Of a DNA stretch of 64,000 bases, positions 25,876 through 37,196 are shown piece after piece. Below the pieces are notes generated by a model, which made no database searches, was not told the origin of the DNA, and worked only from the letters and a program-made list of their open reading frames with translations. The position numbers and the translations under genes were made by a program. Source of the stretch: Paramarasmius palmivorus (lineage: Eukaryota > Basidiomycota > Agaricomycetes > Agaricales > Marasmiaceae); assembly GCA_037176845.1 (NCBI GenBank), contig JAYKXP010000081.1:62001-126000 (forward strand), given 5' to 3'. Within the stretch, counting starts at the first letter, position 1. Every line of letters starts with the position of its first letter.

Positions 25876-26018
25876 ACAACAACTAGATGGACGTCTTGTT
25901 TTCTTATACAACAATGGTATTTATATCACTATGACTCGTATTACAGCTTGTCACAGGAGGTCGCCTTATGCACTGGCTGTCCCTGTAAGAATAAGGTCCT
26001 GAGGTTTAGATATCAACA

Positions 26019-27719
26019 CTACAGCTTGTATGTTTCGCTCTCAGGAGACTCGATTGCTTTGGCATACGAAGGAGGAGGCTGATACCCTCTTTCTAGCCTC
26101 TCGTTATCCCTTCTCAGCCGATCAATCTCCGCATAGAGAGCATCTACATCCACGCTACTGTGTCTAGTCGATTGCGCCTCCTCGATTCTCGACTCAAGTA
26201 ACGTGATTTGATCTAACCGTTGCTGGACTTCCATCTGGCACACTGTGCTGCTGGTGCCAGAAGTAGGGCTTGCCACAGTAGTATCGTGTGTTGAATCCAA
26301 AGGAAATTTGGAAGCGCCAGGGTATAAGGGCTTGGGATGGCTGTATCCTTGTGGTACGGGTGTATTCGGTAATCGGAGATCTTGATGAAGCGATTCACTG
26401 CGAGCAGCTGTGCTGCCTCGAGGGAACGGTTTAGCCATGAGATCTTGAGCTATTATCGAAGTTGGTAAATACGAGGGCCAATAGAGGATAAAGTGCCAAA
26501 ACTGACCTTTTCTCCGCCCCTCTCTGACGTCTCCTTATCAAAAGAAACACTGTGGAGAAAAACACTAGAAGAGCGACAACCCCACCAACAACGCCTCCAG
26601 CTATCACACCAGCGCGCTCCTTCGATGACTGCACATTGTCCAGCTGGGACTGCCCACTTGGCGTTGAGCTCGCGGTAGACTTCGTCGATTCAGGATGATC
26701 AAACCCTGACGAAACTGGAAAATCGGGTTTCTCGCTCAGCCGAGAGAACGATGCCGTGTATGTGAGGTGGTCAATGATGAAGCTCTGATCTCCTAGCAAG
26801 TCCGTGACGTTTACTACAAGGGTATGGTTGCCACTGGTGAGATTTGAGCTTTGATAAAACGGGAAATGAGGTTGCGTCAATCTAAGAGAATCGAAATGGA
26901 GGTCCGTTGGTGGAAATTTTCATTAGTGTGGGCATGTCATCATCGACAGTGAAAGTGGCAGCGAAGTAGCCTGGTACTTTCACGGGTAAGAATCCGTACA
27001 CGGAAACAGATGTTCCTAGTCCGCTGAATGTCAGTTGACTCGTAGAACGTTGCTATCAAGAGGTACACACCGGCAAACTGGAATATAAAATAGTCTCCCA
27101 CAGTCGAACTTGTGTGTGTTGTATTCCGTAGCGGACGCACGAATAGTGCCGAAGTGGTGTTGAGTAATCGTCCAGTCTCCTCTTTCCAGTTACCATGGTA
27201 CATGATTTCTGGACTACTGTCATCGACAGCGATAGTGGATCCCAAAAGAGGCGTCGAATCACCTGGAGTGATGATGGCGTAGTCAACCACGACTCTGTCG
27301 AGGCCAGATACTGTTAATTGATGTAGTTGATCGGGGAGAGTTTGCGATGTGTACCATCGGGTGTCAATGGCCATTTCTGAGTAGGCAAGAGAGGAGAGTT
27401 GTTGGGAGTCGATGCTGACAGAAAAAGTGGGGTGATTCTCGATTCGTGAGCCACCAGTGATAGCTACGGAGGTGCCTGTGGTTGAATAAGAGTTGATAAA
27501 AGCCAGGCAAGGATATGAACGACATCTCTCACCATAGAAGGATAGGTTGAATGAAGCTGGTCGCCCAGATGCTACAGATGCCTTGCTCGCGTGCATGGAA
27601 GTATTTCTGTACCACCGACTGCTGACGCTATCGGCACTCCAACGTGAACCGTCGAATTTGAACATTGAGTTTGTGTCGTCCACAATGACCATCACATCGG
27701 ATCGCGAGACAGAAGTCAT
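26019..27719 (-). CDS. Single-pass membrane protein with two extracellular beta domains, copy A
   Basis: Starts MTSVSRSDVMVIVDDTNSMF at 27719. The extracellular part has two related modules, each with a 'VDD…F.G.W' opening (VDDTNSMFKFDGSRW and VDDSSPEIMYHGNW) and a GTSV/FAG-SVSVYG strand, resembling carbohydrate-binding jelly-roll domains common in agaricomycete membrane proteins. A Ser/Thr-rich linker precedes one TM helix (VIAGGVVGGVVALLVFFSTV), then basic RRRQR. The cytoplasmic tail has a coiled coil (QQRLDQITLLESRIEEAQ, DVDALYAEIDRLRRDNERLE) and ends YQPPPSYAKAI plus a short tail. PPSY fits a PPxY motif for WW domains. Topology suggests a wall or surface sensor; this is inference. The ATG is placed by comparison with copy B. 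Confidence 0.75.
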
Positions 27720-28972
27720 GTTGAATAGAGAAGAGACTTCGAGCGAGACTAAAAGCCGCAATATCCTCGTTGAACGTAAACCAGGTCATGGTCTTGTCCC
27801 CAATGGGCTGTCTTGTGAAACCTACGTAGCTTGACAGTCAATTGATGTGATCCCTGTCATCGATTCCGAGATGAGATGATGGATATCACTGGGAAGCCAG
27901 ACACGGGAAACCATAACTGTCTGGAGCTGTCGGCGAACTCTGCGAAGCGGCCTGCTGCAGAAAGGCTCTTATCAGAGTAATTTCGCTCACGGTGAATCGC
28001 AGTCAGTGACCCAGCATTTTGCTTTTTCTACAGCGAGTCCTGCCCGCTGCTTAATGCTGGAGCGCAATAGTAGACACGGTAGAATGGACAAGGCATGATA
28101 CATGATGTCTTGATTCGGCCGTGCTTTGTAAGAGTTGTACACTGCCCATCATTATGTAGATGCCTGGAGATCAATAATGATCTGCATTCATAGGATACCT
28201 CTACCGCAGGAAGATGTCAGTGGTCCGTGGAGTTTAAAAAGCCGCTGTCTCATACATTGCTATAGTATACTCCAATAGATGTGTGGAAAGTGCACTATCG
28301 GGGGAGTTACACAGAGCTCTGGCATGAGACAATTAGCACAATCCAGGCCATTGAACCCAAATGCCAAGCACCTCAATGACTGCCAATTCTGATAGCTTGG
28401 CCAGATCAGTATGGAGGTTCAGAAGAGCCTTGTGACAGTTCGATGGATCGTTGGATATGTGGCAGAAAGGTGCTGTTAAGGCGGTGGTCACGAAGGAGTA
28501 TGTAAAGACTCTGACGTGCGATGATATCGACTAGCGGATACGTCTACAGCAAACTGGAGCCTTCGGGATGAACCATGTGTCAGGGTTGGTCGGCGGCAGT
28601 TAGGTAGCCAATCTTTCCGATGCGTTATCGACAAGGGAAGAGGATTTTCGGTAGTGCAAGAGACCTAATACACAAAAAAAAGGTTAAAAAAGGAGAAAAA
28701 GCGAGTGTTGGGTACGCACCTTGTGCCCGTTCAACGATCTCTTCTTAAACCATTCGGTTGTGTTGGCCATGTATGCGGTGCCTACTGTCCGAGCGCTGCT
28801 GGTCGTTACACGGAGCGCCGGGCGCAGCTCGTTCATTCATGATCTTTGGCTTCGCAGCGGTGCATCATCATTTCATTCCAGGCAAAATATACATAGAGAA
28901 ATCTGTAGAATGTTGTCAGTGCAATGAAGGCGGAGGAAAGGAAAGGACAGGATACGTGCCATGCCATACTTA
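27720..28972. other. Spacer between tandem membrane-protein genes
   Basis: 1.25 kb without a supported gene; A-rich tracts occur at 28673-28700. It includes the copy A promoter. Confidence 0.4.
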
Positions 28973-29245
28973 CAGTCGCGGCAAAAAAAATAGAAATACC
29001 ATATTGGGAAATTTTTTCACATACGCGAGGAAAGCATGAAGCATCCCGATAATCACCCATAAAATTGTTTGCTCTCCTAAAATTCTTACTGGGGAGAGCA
29101 GCAAGACTCCGTAAGACACAATTCCACCCAACTTTCCGGGTACAATAAAAGTATTGTTGGGGGTGTTTCGTCGAGCCCCCGTTGATTCTGGCGCGATGTG
29201 AACAAATTCCCTAATATAGTATTTCTATTTTTTTTGCCGCGACTG
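28973..29245. mobile_element. 273-bp MITE with 50-bp terminal inverted repeats, TA target site
   Basis: The ends read CAGTCGCGGC… and …GCCGCGACTG. The left arm (28973-29022) and the reverse complement of the right arm (29196-29245) match at 46 of 50 positions. Both ends are flanked by TA (28971-28972 and 29246-29247), the target duplication of Tc1/mariner-type elements. There is no transposase frame inside, so it is non-autonomous. It sits downstream of membrane-protein copy B. Confidence 0.9.
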
Positions 29246-29332
29246 TATACAATGGCACTAAAAGGACTCCTACATGCCGACACTAACAAATCGAGGCTCA
29301 CGAGGTAGAATCGATACTTGTACCGCAATGCG

Positions 29333-30984
29333 CTACCTGTGCGTTTCGCTCCTAACGCCAATCGCTTTGGCATAAGAAGGAGGAGGTTGATACCCTCTTT
29401 CCAACCTCTCGTTTTCCCTTTTCAGTCGATCGATCTCTGCATAGAGAGCATCTACATCGACACTACTATGCCTTGTCGACCACGCCTCCTCGATTCTCGA
29501 CTCAAGTAACGTGATCTGGTCTAACCGTTGCTGGACTTCCATCTGGCGTACCGAGCTGCCCGTGCCTGAAGTAGTACTTGTATCGCGCGTCGAACGAAGT
29601 TTGAAGGCAGGGGACAAAGGCTTTGAATCGCTATACTTTTGTGGCAATGGCGTATTCGCTGGGAGACCGAGACGAGACGATTCGCTGCTTCCCGGAAATG
29701 GTTCAGCCATAAGAGCTTGAGCTTATAATGACGGTGAGTACGACTGCCAACAGAAGATGGTGCTGAAACTGACTATTTCTCTGCTCAGCCCTCTGGCGTT
29801 TCATTATAAGGAGAAACACCGTGGCGAATAACACTAGAAGAGCAATAACGCCACCAACAACGCCACCAACTATCGCACCAGTGCGCCCCTTTGATGACCT
29901 CGTACACTCCGTCTGGGAGTCAGACTGTCCACTCGGCATTGAACTTGCTGCCGAATTCGTGGTTTCAGGCTGACCTTGACTTGATGCAACTTGAAAATTG
30001 GGTTTCTCGCTCAGTCGGGAGAATGACGCCGTGTATGTGAGGTGGTCCATGACGAAGCTCTGGTCGCCGACCAGACCTGTGACATTCACTATAAGGGTAT
30101 GATTGCCACTCCTGAGACTTGGGCTTTGATAAAACGGGAAGTGAGGTTGAGTTATTCTATCAGGATCGAACCGAGAGTTTGACGGGGGAAAGGACATCAA
30201 TGTTGGCATGTCGTCGATAGTGAAAGTGATAGCAAAGGAGCCAGCTACTTTCAAGGATAAGAAACCGTGCACAGAAACGGACGTTCCTAGACCTCAAGAT
30301 GTCAGGTCATCCGCAGAAGTTGCTATCAGAAAGCACATACCAGCAAACTGGAATACGAAAGAGTCTCCTGGGGCCGTACTCGTGTGTATGGTATTCCGCA
30401 GCGGACGTACAAAAAGCTCCAAGGTGGTGTTGAATGTCTGTCCAGTTTCCTTTCTCCAGTTGCCATGATACACGATTTCCGGACTGCTGTCATCGACAGC
30501 AATCGTAGATCCCTGAAGAGGCGTTGAATCACCTGGAGTGACGATGGCGTAGTCAACTACGACTTGGTCGAGATCGGATACTGTGATCTGGTGTAGTTCG
30601 TCGGGGAGAATTTGCGACGTGTACCATTCGGTGTTCATTGCCATTTCTGAGAAGGTAAGAGAGGATGATTGTTGGGAGTCGATAGCGACCGAAAAAGACG
30701 GAGAATTTTCAATTCGCGAAACCCCGCTAATAGCTACGGAGGTGCCTACATATGATTTGATAAGAGTTAACAAAAGCTAGATGAAACTAGAAACGATATC
30801 TCGCACCATAGAAGGAAAAGCTGAACGAAGCTGGTTCTCCCGATGCAACGGATGCCTTGTTCGCGTACATAGACGTATCCCCGTACCACCGACCCTTATT
30901 GACAACCCAGTGAGAATCGTCGAATTGGAATGTCGAACTTGTTTCATCCACGACGACCATGACATCCGATTGCGGGGCAGCCAT
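29333..30984 (-). CDS. Single-pass membrane protein with two extracellular beta domains, copy B
   Basis: Starts MAAPQSDVMVVVDETSSTFQ at 30984 and parallels copy A throughout: GTSVAISGVSRIENSPSF, VDDSSPEIVYHGNW, TSVSVHGFLSLKV, TM helix VGGVIALLVLFATVFLLIMK, coiled coil QQRLDQITLLESRIEEAW and DRLKRENERLERG, and the terminal YQPPPSYAKAI. The juxtamembrane Ser/Thr-rich linker and the tail before the coiled coil differ most; the coiled coil and PPSY end are nearly identical. The two genes are head to tail about 1.6 kb apart. Function is unknown. Confidence 0.75.
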
Positions 30985-31666
30985 GTTGAACGAAGGACGT
31001 CAAGGGACTGAACGCTGGGCTTTACACCCTGAACTGGATAGACGAGGATGCCAAACACGTAAAATAAACCATGTTTTTGTATTGTTCTTGTGTCGTCCAT
31101 GGGCCATTCGATGAATTCAATGTAAACAGGCAGTTGATATGATGCCTATCCTGAGGTGAGATGATGACCTTGACAGAATCAGAATCAATTCACTCACCGA
31201 CAGCTATCAATGACCGAGCAATTTAAAGTATAGCATAGTTTTATTTGCAGATGGTGTAGATGCTGAAACATGGAATGACAATAGAAAAAACAAGGTGGAC
31301 GCTGCCAGATGGAGGATGGAGGAGCTAGTAGCTGCTCAAGCGCATGGGCCGACCGGACTGCCAGTTTTCCCACAGTCGTCCTTTGTTTCCGACCACATTG
31401 CTTACCGCCACCAGTGTAAGATCTTCAAGGTGGATATTCTTCAGGTTGCATGTGGTCTCTTTTTACTTGAAAGAAAATGACGCTCTGCACCTGTAGGCTC
31501 GTGCCGGGACATACAAAAATTACACCGAGGTACCCGTAGGTGATAGAGCTCTTATAGTTGATGATGGTAACCTTTGGGATTGGCCTTTCAGAAGCATCGG
31601 ACGGAAAAGAAACATGATATCAACTACTTGTACTAGTACATGCACATAGACCTTCAACCAGCAACC
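30985..31666. other. Intergenic
   Basis: 680 bp between membrane-protein copy B and the 3' end of the broken F-box gene. It holds the copy B promoter; nothing else is recognised. Confidence 0.4.
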
Positions 31667-34114
31667 TCAATACCATGGACCCATCGGTCTCCGTCGGGGC
31701 AGTTCTGGTACGTAAGCGAAAACCGGACGCAAACACTCCCTGCTCTTGCACCAAGGCATCTCTCTCCCAAGCTCATCCATAAACTTGGTTGCCTTATCCC
31801 ACGCAACAGTACCAACCTGTAGATCAGCCATGCGCAGTCGGGGGTTCACCACTCCACGACGACGGTGTTCTTCGTTTGGGAGAATCTTGGGAACTGAAAA
31901 AACCAACTGTTCCAATCGTGGCACAGAACGCTCTAGCGCTCGATCGAATGCCAACCTATTTTGCGGTGATGGTAACTTGGAAATCTCAATGAAAGACAGG
32001 CATTTGTGTGGAAGGGAGAAATGAAACATAGAAAGGATGCAATCCAGGTTTAACGTTACTGGGGTATTTCGTTCAATTCGGATGGTCACACGTCACAAGC
32101 CCAAAATTGTCCGAAATTTTTCGGATGGTCACAGGTCACGGAGGGCTCATCCGAAAGGTCGTTGGATGTGACCGCCAAAAACCTGCCAAATCTGGCAGTT
32201 TTGGGCGCTAACATCCGAAAAATTTTCGGCGGTCACAGACCGCCAAGGTCCCATCCGAATAGTCACTTCCGGATAGCGAGGACCCCTGATATTCCCAATA
32301 ACGCCCTCATCCGGAGGTGGGCCAAATTCGGTGTTTTTTCCTGCCCCATTTGGACGTTTTTCGGTGTTTTGGCATGAGACTTCGGCGACTGAGGGTCAAA
32401 TTCGGTGGTCACGGCCTTCTCGGGCATGAAACCTCAGTGGTCCTAAAACCCCAGAAAATGCGGTAAAAACGAAGTAAAAAACCGTGTTTTCGCTGTTTCG
32501 AGGATAAAAATTGCCGTTTTCGACGAATCTCTTCAACTGCGAAAGTCCTCAAAGAGTGAGGCGGATGAGTGGTAATTAGGGGACGAACGAGGGAACTGCG
32601 AGAGAAATTATGAGTTTTATATGTGTGTTAATGGTACCCAAATGCTACAGAGGGCATTTCCTATCAAAGTGACTCCAAATTTACACAATTACGGCGTGAG
32701 TTTTGGAGCCTTTCGGCGCTATTGCGACCGTAAGATGTCCGTGAAGGGCAAAATTCGGTGGTTAGGCATGGAACCTCCGGGTCGGGGGCCCATTTTCGGT
32801 GTTTTTTCGGCGCTTATAGCATGAAACATACCCACCAAATTTGGCCAAAAATTCGGTGTTTTGGCATGAAACATCGGCCTCCAGACACCCCAAATTCGGT
32901 GGTCCGGGATGAGGGCTTTGGTGGGAATATCAGGGGTCCTGGATAGCGGGGTCACAGGTCACACCCCCATCCGAATTGAATGAAATACCCCAGTATCTTG
33001 ATATCAACTTGAATCTCTTGTAACAGTGGTGCATGCACCGAGAGATCGAAGAATTCGGGGGTTTCTTTTCCTAAAGAACTCACGTACTCATGAGTAACCA
33101 TACAAAGAGATCACGGTGTGTACGACTTACCTTGGAGATCTTGCAACGACCCGCACGTGACATCTGGAAAGAGACGGAGCTTCAGCCGACGGAGATCTTT
33201 TCCGCAATGTGGTCCGATGGCGTTCAATCTTGCAAGTAGGGAATTTTCATTGAGGACTAATCTGAATAGCCGCTCCTCAAGAGTCAACTGCTCCAGGCCG
33301 ACCAGCTTTAAACCGCTGATGTGAACCAAACGAAACAAAGTTTCGAAATCGATTTCGAGAGCTCGTATTCGAGCAAGCGAGTGTTTCTCGACACAAGACA
33401 ATCCTGACTCTGTGGCATCTGTTTCGAAGATCGGGTAAGAACAAATTCCAGAATGTCAATTGAATCGGTCGTACCAGTCACAGACAGATCTAGAGGCTTG
33501 GCATCCTCACAGATGCGTATTTGCCAACACTTCAAAGTCTCGAGACTATCTCCCAACGCGATTAAGAGGTCATATAGCTGATTTAGAGAGGTAAAGTTGA
33601 CTCCATTCAATTTCAGAGTTGTTACTCCGGAAAACGACGAGAAACCGCCGATGAGGCAGTCGTGAAATGTGGCTGTCTGTCCCATCAAGGGAACGGGCCT
33701 CTCGATAGTGATAGTTTTGACCCCTTTGAAAGCTTCTCCGCACCACCTAAGCTCAAAATTCCGCAAGTCGAGGAAGGGGAAGTCGAGCGAGACAACCAAT
33801 TCCTCGATTGTCTCCAGACCAAGGCTATACTGTGGGGAAGAGTATAACAATCGAAGGGTGCAAAAACGGTCATAATTGGGCTCCGAGAATGGAAAAGGAT
33901 ATCCACTCCAGAGTTGTCTCCGAGTTGCAATGAGCCATGCTCTGGAGATGAGGGAGAGTGTGAGTAGCTCTTTGAGTTCATGGTGCCATAGTGGGCCGGG
34001 TTGAAAGGAGATGAAGTGCAGGATTATTTGATCGAGAATTTCGGGTGGGAGATGAGGTGCACATTGTTGAGCCTGTGCGTCAGATGTAACAGACGAAGGG
34101 ATATGATTCGCCAT
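31667..34114 (-). pseudogene. F-box protein gene broken by a TA-flanked element in its last exon
   Basis: Exon 1 starts MANHIPSSVTSDAQAQQCAP at 34114; HLPPEILDQIILHFISFQP and LLTLSLISRAWLIATRRQLW form a good F-box. A 56-nt intron (33474-33419) joins DLSVT to DATESGLSCVEKHSLAR, so the apparent frameshift there is not real. A 60-nt intron (33130-33071) joins SLQDLQG to KETPEFFDLSVHAPLLQEIQ. The exon then runs QVDIK into the element at 32993 and hits a stop inside it. On the far side (from 32058) the same phase resumes, TLNLDCILSMFHFSLPHKCL, ending at 31667. With the element and one TA removed the frame is continuous. Splicing from the donor at 33130 to the element's terminal CAG would also keep frame, losing about 26 residues. 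Confidence 0.75.
32059..32993. mobile_element. 935-bp non-autonomous element inserted in an F-box exon
   Basis: Ends read CTGGGGTATTTC…GAAATACCCCAG; a 27-bp terminal inverted repeat (32059-32085 and 32967-32993) has one mismatch. Flanking TA duplications lie at 32057-32058 and 32994-32995. Inside is a second inverted pair (32271-32315 and 32903-32947) sharing GGACCCCTGATATTCCCA. Short units such as AATTCGGTG and GGCATGAAAC recur several times. No transposase frame is present. TA target and size suggest a Tc1/mariner-class MITE-like element, but the superfamily is inferred. Confidence 0.88.
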
Positions 34115-34532
34115 GTTCTTAGGTGATCGGATAAAGATCTAGAATGGTGCCCACGTCGCGTTCGAATTTTGAAAGACCGGCGCCAGCCGAAGTCAGATGA
34201 TCTGGTACTGTGCAGTACCTGTCGAAAGAAGTTTGTCGATTTATGGACCTTTCAGAAAATCCTGGCACGCACCTGAGCAAACAAAAAAACGAACGCAATA
34301 GTAGTTTTCACCCAACAGATTGATTGAACCATCGCAGCGAGGATATATTAGGAACATGGCAGGAGGAGGATATCGACGGTTACACGAGTAAGTGGGTTAC
34401 TTTTGTGCGTGCGATGGCTGTTGCGTAAAATATAGAAAAAGACGAAGTAAAAGCAGCAATATACAACAAAGATCGACCTATAGCACTCCTACTGCCCGAA
34501 TCCTACTGCCTCGACAAGGAAAAGGTCTACAC
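34115..34532. other. Intergenic
   Basis: 418 bp holding the F-box promoter and the NOP1 3' end. No exon is supported. Confidence 0.4.
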
Positions 34533-35787
34533 CTAAACCTTCTTGGGTTTGCTTCTTATGTATTGCGCTGTGTGCCAATATACATCAGTTTCTCGTTCGT
34601 TTCTTTGACGTGCAAGGTAGATACCCACCAGAAACCATCGCGTGATCCCTCTCGTACGGCTCCAACGGAACCTGCTCTAGCGGCTTAAATCTTTCATTCT
34701 GCAGCTTTTGTACCTCAGTTGCGAATACCACGTCCGGTGATGCTGTAGAGTCGATACAGCTAGCTTTGATAGAGATGACGACGTGTCCGCCGTCTTTGAG
34801 GAAGTGCTCGGCGTTGAGGATAACGATACGTGCTTGGTCGGGTTGAGCGACGTCTGCAAAGATAACGTCGACTTGGGAGAGGAGCATGCGGTATTTTTGG
34901 GGTAGACGGGCGTCTTCGACGATGGCTAGAAAGCAAGACGTGAGAAGAGGTAAGTCAACAGGGAGAAAAGACGTACGGATGACATTTGTTCGTTTCTTGG
35001 CCATGTTTATAAGGTCACGGCCTGACCGTAAAGAGAACTCGACTGCGTAGACGATTCCTTCCTGTAAACCATGTCAACAATAGTTCCAGGAGAGAAAAAT
35101 AGTGACCTACTGGTCCAACAATATCAGCGACATGACTGACACTTGTTCCACTTGCTGCACCCAGATACAGCACTCTCTTCCCAGGTGCAATGAAAATATC
35201 ATCCAGACCTCCAAGCACACCGGCAGCCAGCTTACTTCGGAAAGGATTCCATACTCTGTACTCGATTTTTGTTCCATCCACACCACCCTCGACGCTTATA
35301 CGTTTTTCACCATATACACTCTCGCCGGGAACGAGATTTTTGGTGACAAGCATGTGTTCTTTGCCTTTTGCGATGAAGATACCAGGGTGTCTGTGAGGTT
35401 CGACGACGACGTTGGAACCGCCTTTGGCGCCACCAGGACCTCCTCTACCACCACGACCAGCTCCTCTACCTCCGCCCCGACCACCTCCACGGCCACCGGG
35501 GGCACCACGACCACCGCCTCTACCGCGTCCTGTGACGCCTCCTCTACCTCCGCCTCCGCCTATAAAGACGTGATATTAGAAGTTTGGGATGTGTGATAAG
35601 GGATTCAAGCGCACCACGACCACCGCCTCGACTACCTCCACGGCCTCCTCTATCACCACCACCTCTACCACCTCCACGACCACCGAATCCACCTCGTCCT
35701 CCAGATGCACCTGAAAAAATCGGGAGAAAAATGAATGTAAGATCTTGTGATAAAAGAGGTGCATTACGACGACTCACCAAATGCCAT
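34533..35787 (-). CDS. NOP1: Fibrillarin, box C/D snoRNP 2'-O-methyltransferase
   Basis: Nucleolar methyltransferase guiding 2'-O-methylation of rRNA and acting in pre-rRNA processing. ATG at 35787 gives MAF, then after an intron [18 protein letters not shown], the arginine/glycine-rich GAR domain, with a second GAR block in the next exon. The catalytic domain contains [40 protein letters not shown], the AdoMet-binding [35 protein letters not shown] and [17 protein letters not shown]. The C-terminus follows [11 protein letters not shown]. It either reads through to CTSKKRTRN or, with a normal intron, ends [10 protein letters not shown] with the stop at 34533; the second looks more like the family. 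Size and motifs are typical. Confidence 0.93.
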
Positions 35788-35990
35788 TTTATACCCGCAC
35801 TACAACAGAAAGAATGAATAAAAAATGAAAGAGGTGCGGGGGTGCCTTTACGTCGACCTTGGATGTCGAGGACGAACAATTTTTTTGTGGGAAGGACAAA
35901 CAGTATTCAACAGATTGAGATTACGAGGATCTTATCTCTTTCCTTTTTAGGTAGGCAGCGAAAAAGTGTATACGACTGGTTACTCTACAT

Positions 35991-37196
35991 CTACAATCCC
36001 TTGGAGTCTGAACTATCCTTCTTCTTGTCCTTGTCTTCCTTGTCCTTCTCGTCCGTCTTTGACTTTGCCGACTTCTTATCCTTCTCGTCCGGCCCTTCTT
36101 CTGCCTCTGCTCTCCCAATAGACGCCTTGTTATCCACCAACCCATGCAGAGCAATAACCGCTCTCAACAAACTACTCAAATAAACCACCAGCAGCTCATC
36201 ATTCGTATTCGTTGCAAAGCTCTGTTTGATCTCTTTGTCCGATAAATCCGGTAAGAGGTTCAACGCGTCTTGTAAATGGTAGACGATCTGGTGGTTGACC
36301 GGCATAGATCCATTAGCGACTTCTGCGAGGTATTTTTGTATGTCGCTTAAACGTGATTGGAGACCACGCAGAGAGGAAAGTTGTTCGGTGACGCGGGTGG
36401 CAAGGGTGGTAGTGGTAGAGTCTTTGATGTCCCGAAGGAGATGTTCAACACCGATTTCTTCTGCTTCTTCTGCTTCGATGGCGGATGGACAATGGAGGAA
36501 GGTTTTACGAGTTTCTGTACCGTCCTGTGTATACAAGATGGTTAGCATTCGAACGCAAGGTCGAATAACAATACACACATCTTTGATCTCCTCTACGGCA
36601 AAGTAGGCGTCGGTAGGTATACCAACCGTTTCTGGCCGCACATCCACGATGACCATCACAGGCCTCGCAATGTATCTCTTGAACAAGTCGTTAATCTCTT
36701 GATCTGACGCTCGGAGTTTGGGTCCACTGTGATACCATCCGATCATTCGTTCCTTTGCTATCTCACTTTCAGTGTCATTGTATCTCACGACCAATTATAA
36801 CCACTCACCATTAACCTTCTTGAACATCTCATACATTCCCTCGATATAGTTATGATCCAAAAACCACGTCTTTGGATCCTTCTCGTCCTCTTCGAATGGA
36901 ATACCGAATGAATTGGCTACGTTGACGGTTTTGCCATTGTCTTGGCCTAGTAAGACACCGATCACTCGTTTATTAGAGTTTCTTGAGGTAGCTCTGGCAT
37001 GGTGGTCGGTGACTGAAAGAAGGACGAGGGGGTGTACGACTATGGGAGATTTAGCTTCCTACTTTCCGGTAGGCTAAGCACCTGAGAGACGTACTGACTG
37101 TTGTTTGAGCGAGTGCAGTGAGCTACGGAGAATTATTAGCTTGTATTTCCTTTAAAATGAACCAGAACTCACCTGTTCTGTTGTGGTAGCCACCAT
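35991..37196 (-). CDS. RPN8: 26S proteasome regulatory subunit Rpn8 (PSMD7)
   Basis: MPN-domain lid subunit that pairs with the deubiquitinase Rpn11. The ATG at 37196 opens MVATTTEQ; later exons give [58 protein letters not shown], then [20 protein letters not shown] and [20 protein letters not shown]. The zinc-binding JAMM residues are absent, as expected for Rpn8. The helical C-terminal part ([20 protein letters not shown]) leads to a Lys/Asp/Glu-rich tail ending DSSDSKGL. It lies 203 bp upstream of NOP1 on the same strand and divergent from the lipase gene. Confidence 0.95.

Noticed and set aside
28721..29060. Open frames around the left end of the 273-bp MITE
   Set aside because: They run through the inverted repeat into flanking DNA and have no domain support; the MITE explains the structure.
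33308..33480. Apparent frameshift in the F-box gene near 33.43 kb
   Set aside because: A 56-nt GT-AG intron (33474-33419) joins the two frames in phase, giving SVTDATESGLS; no lesion is needed.
35296..35596. Val- or Thr-rich frames across the fibrillarin GAR region on both strands
   Set aside because: They are off-frame readings of GGN/CGN repeats of the Gly/Arg domain.
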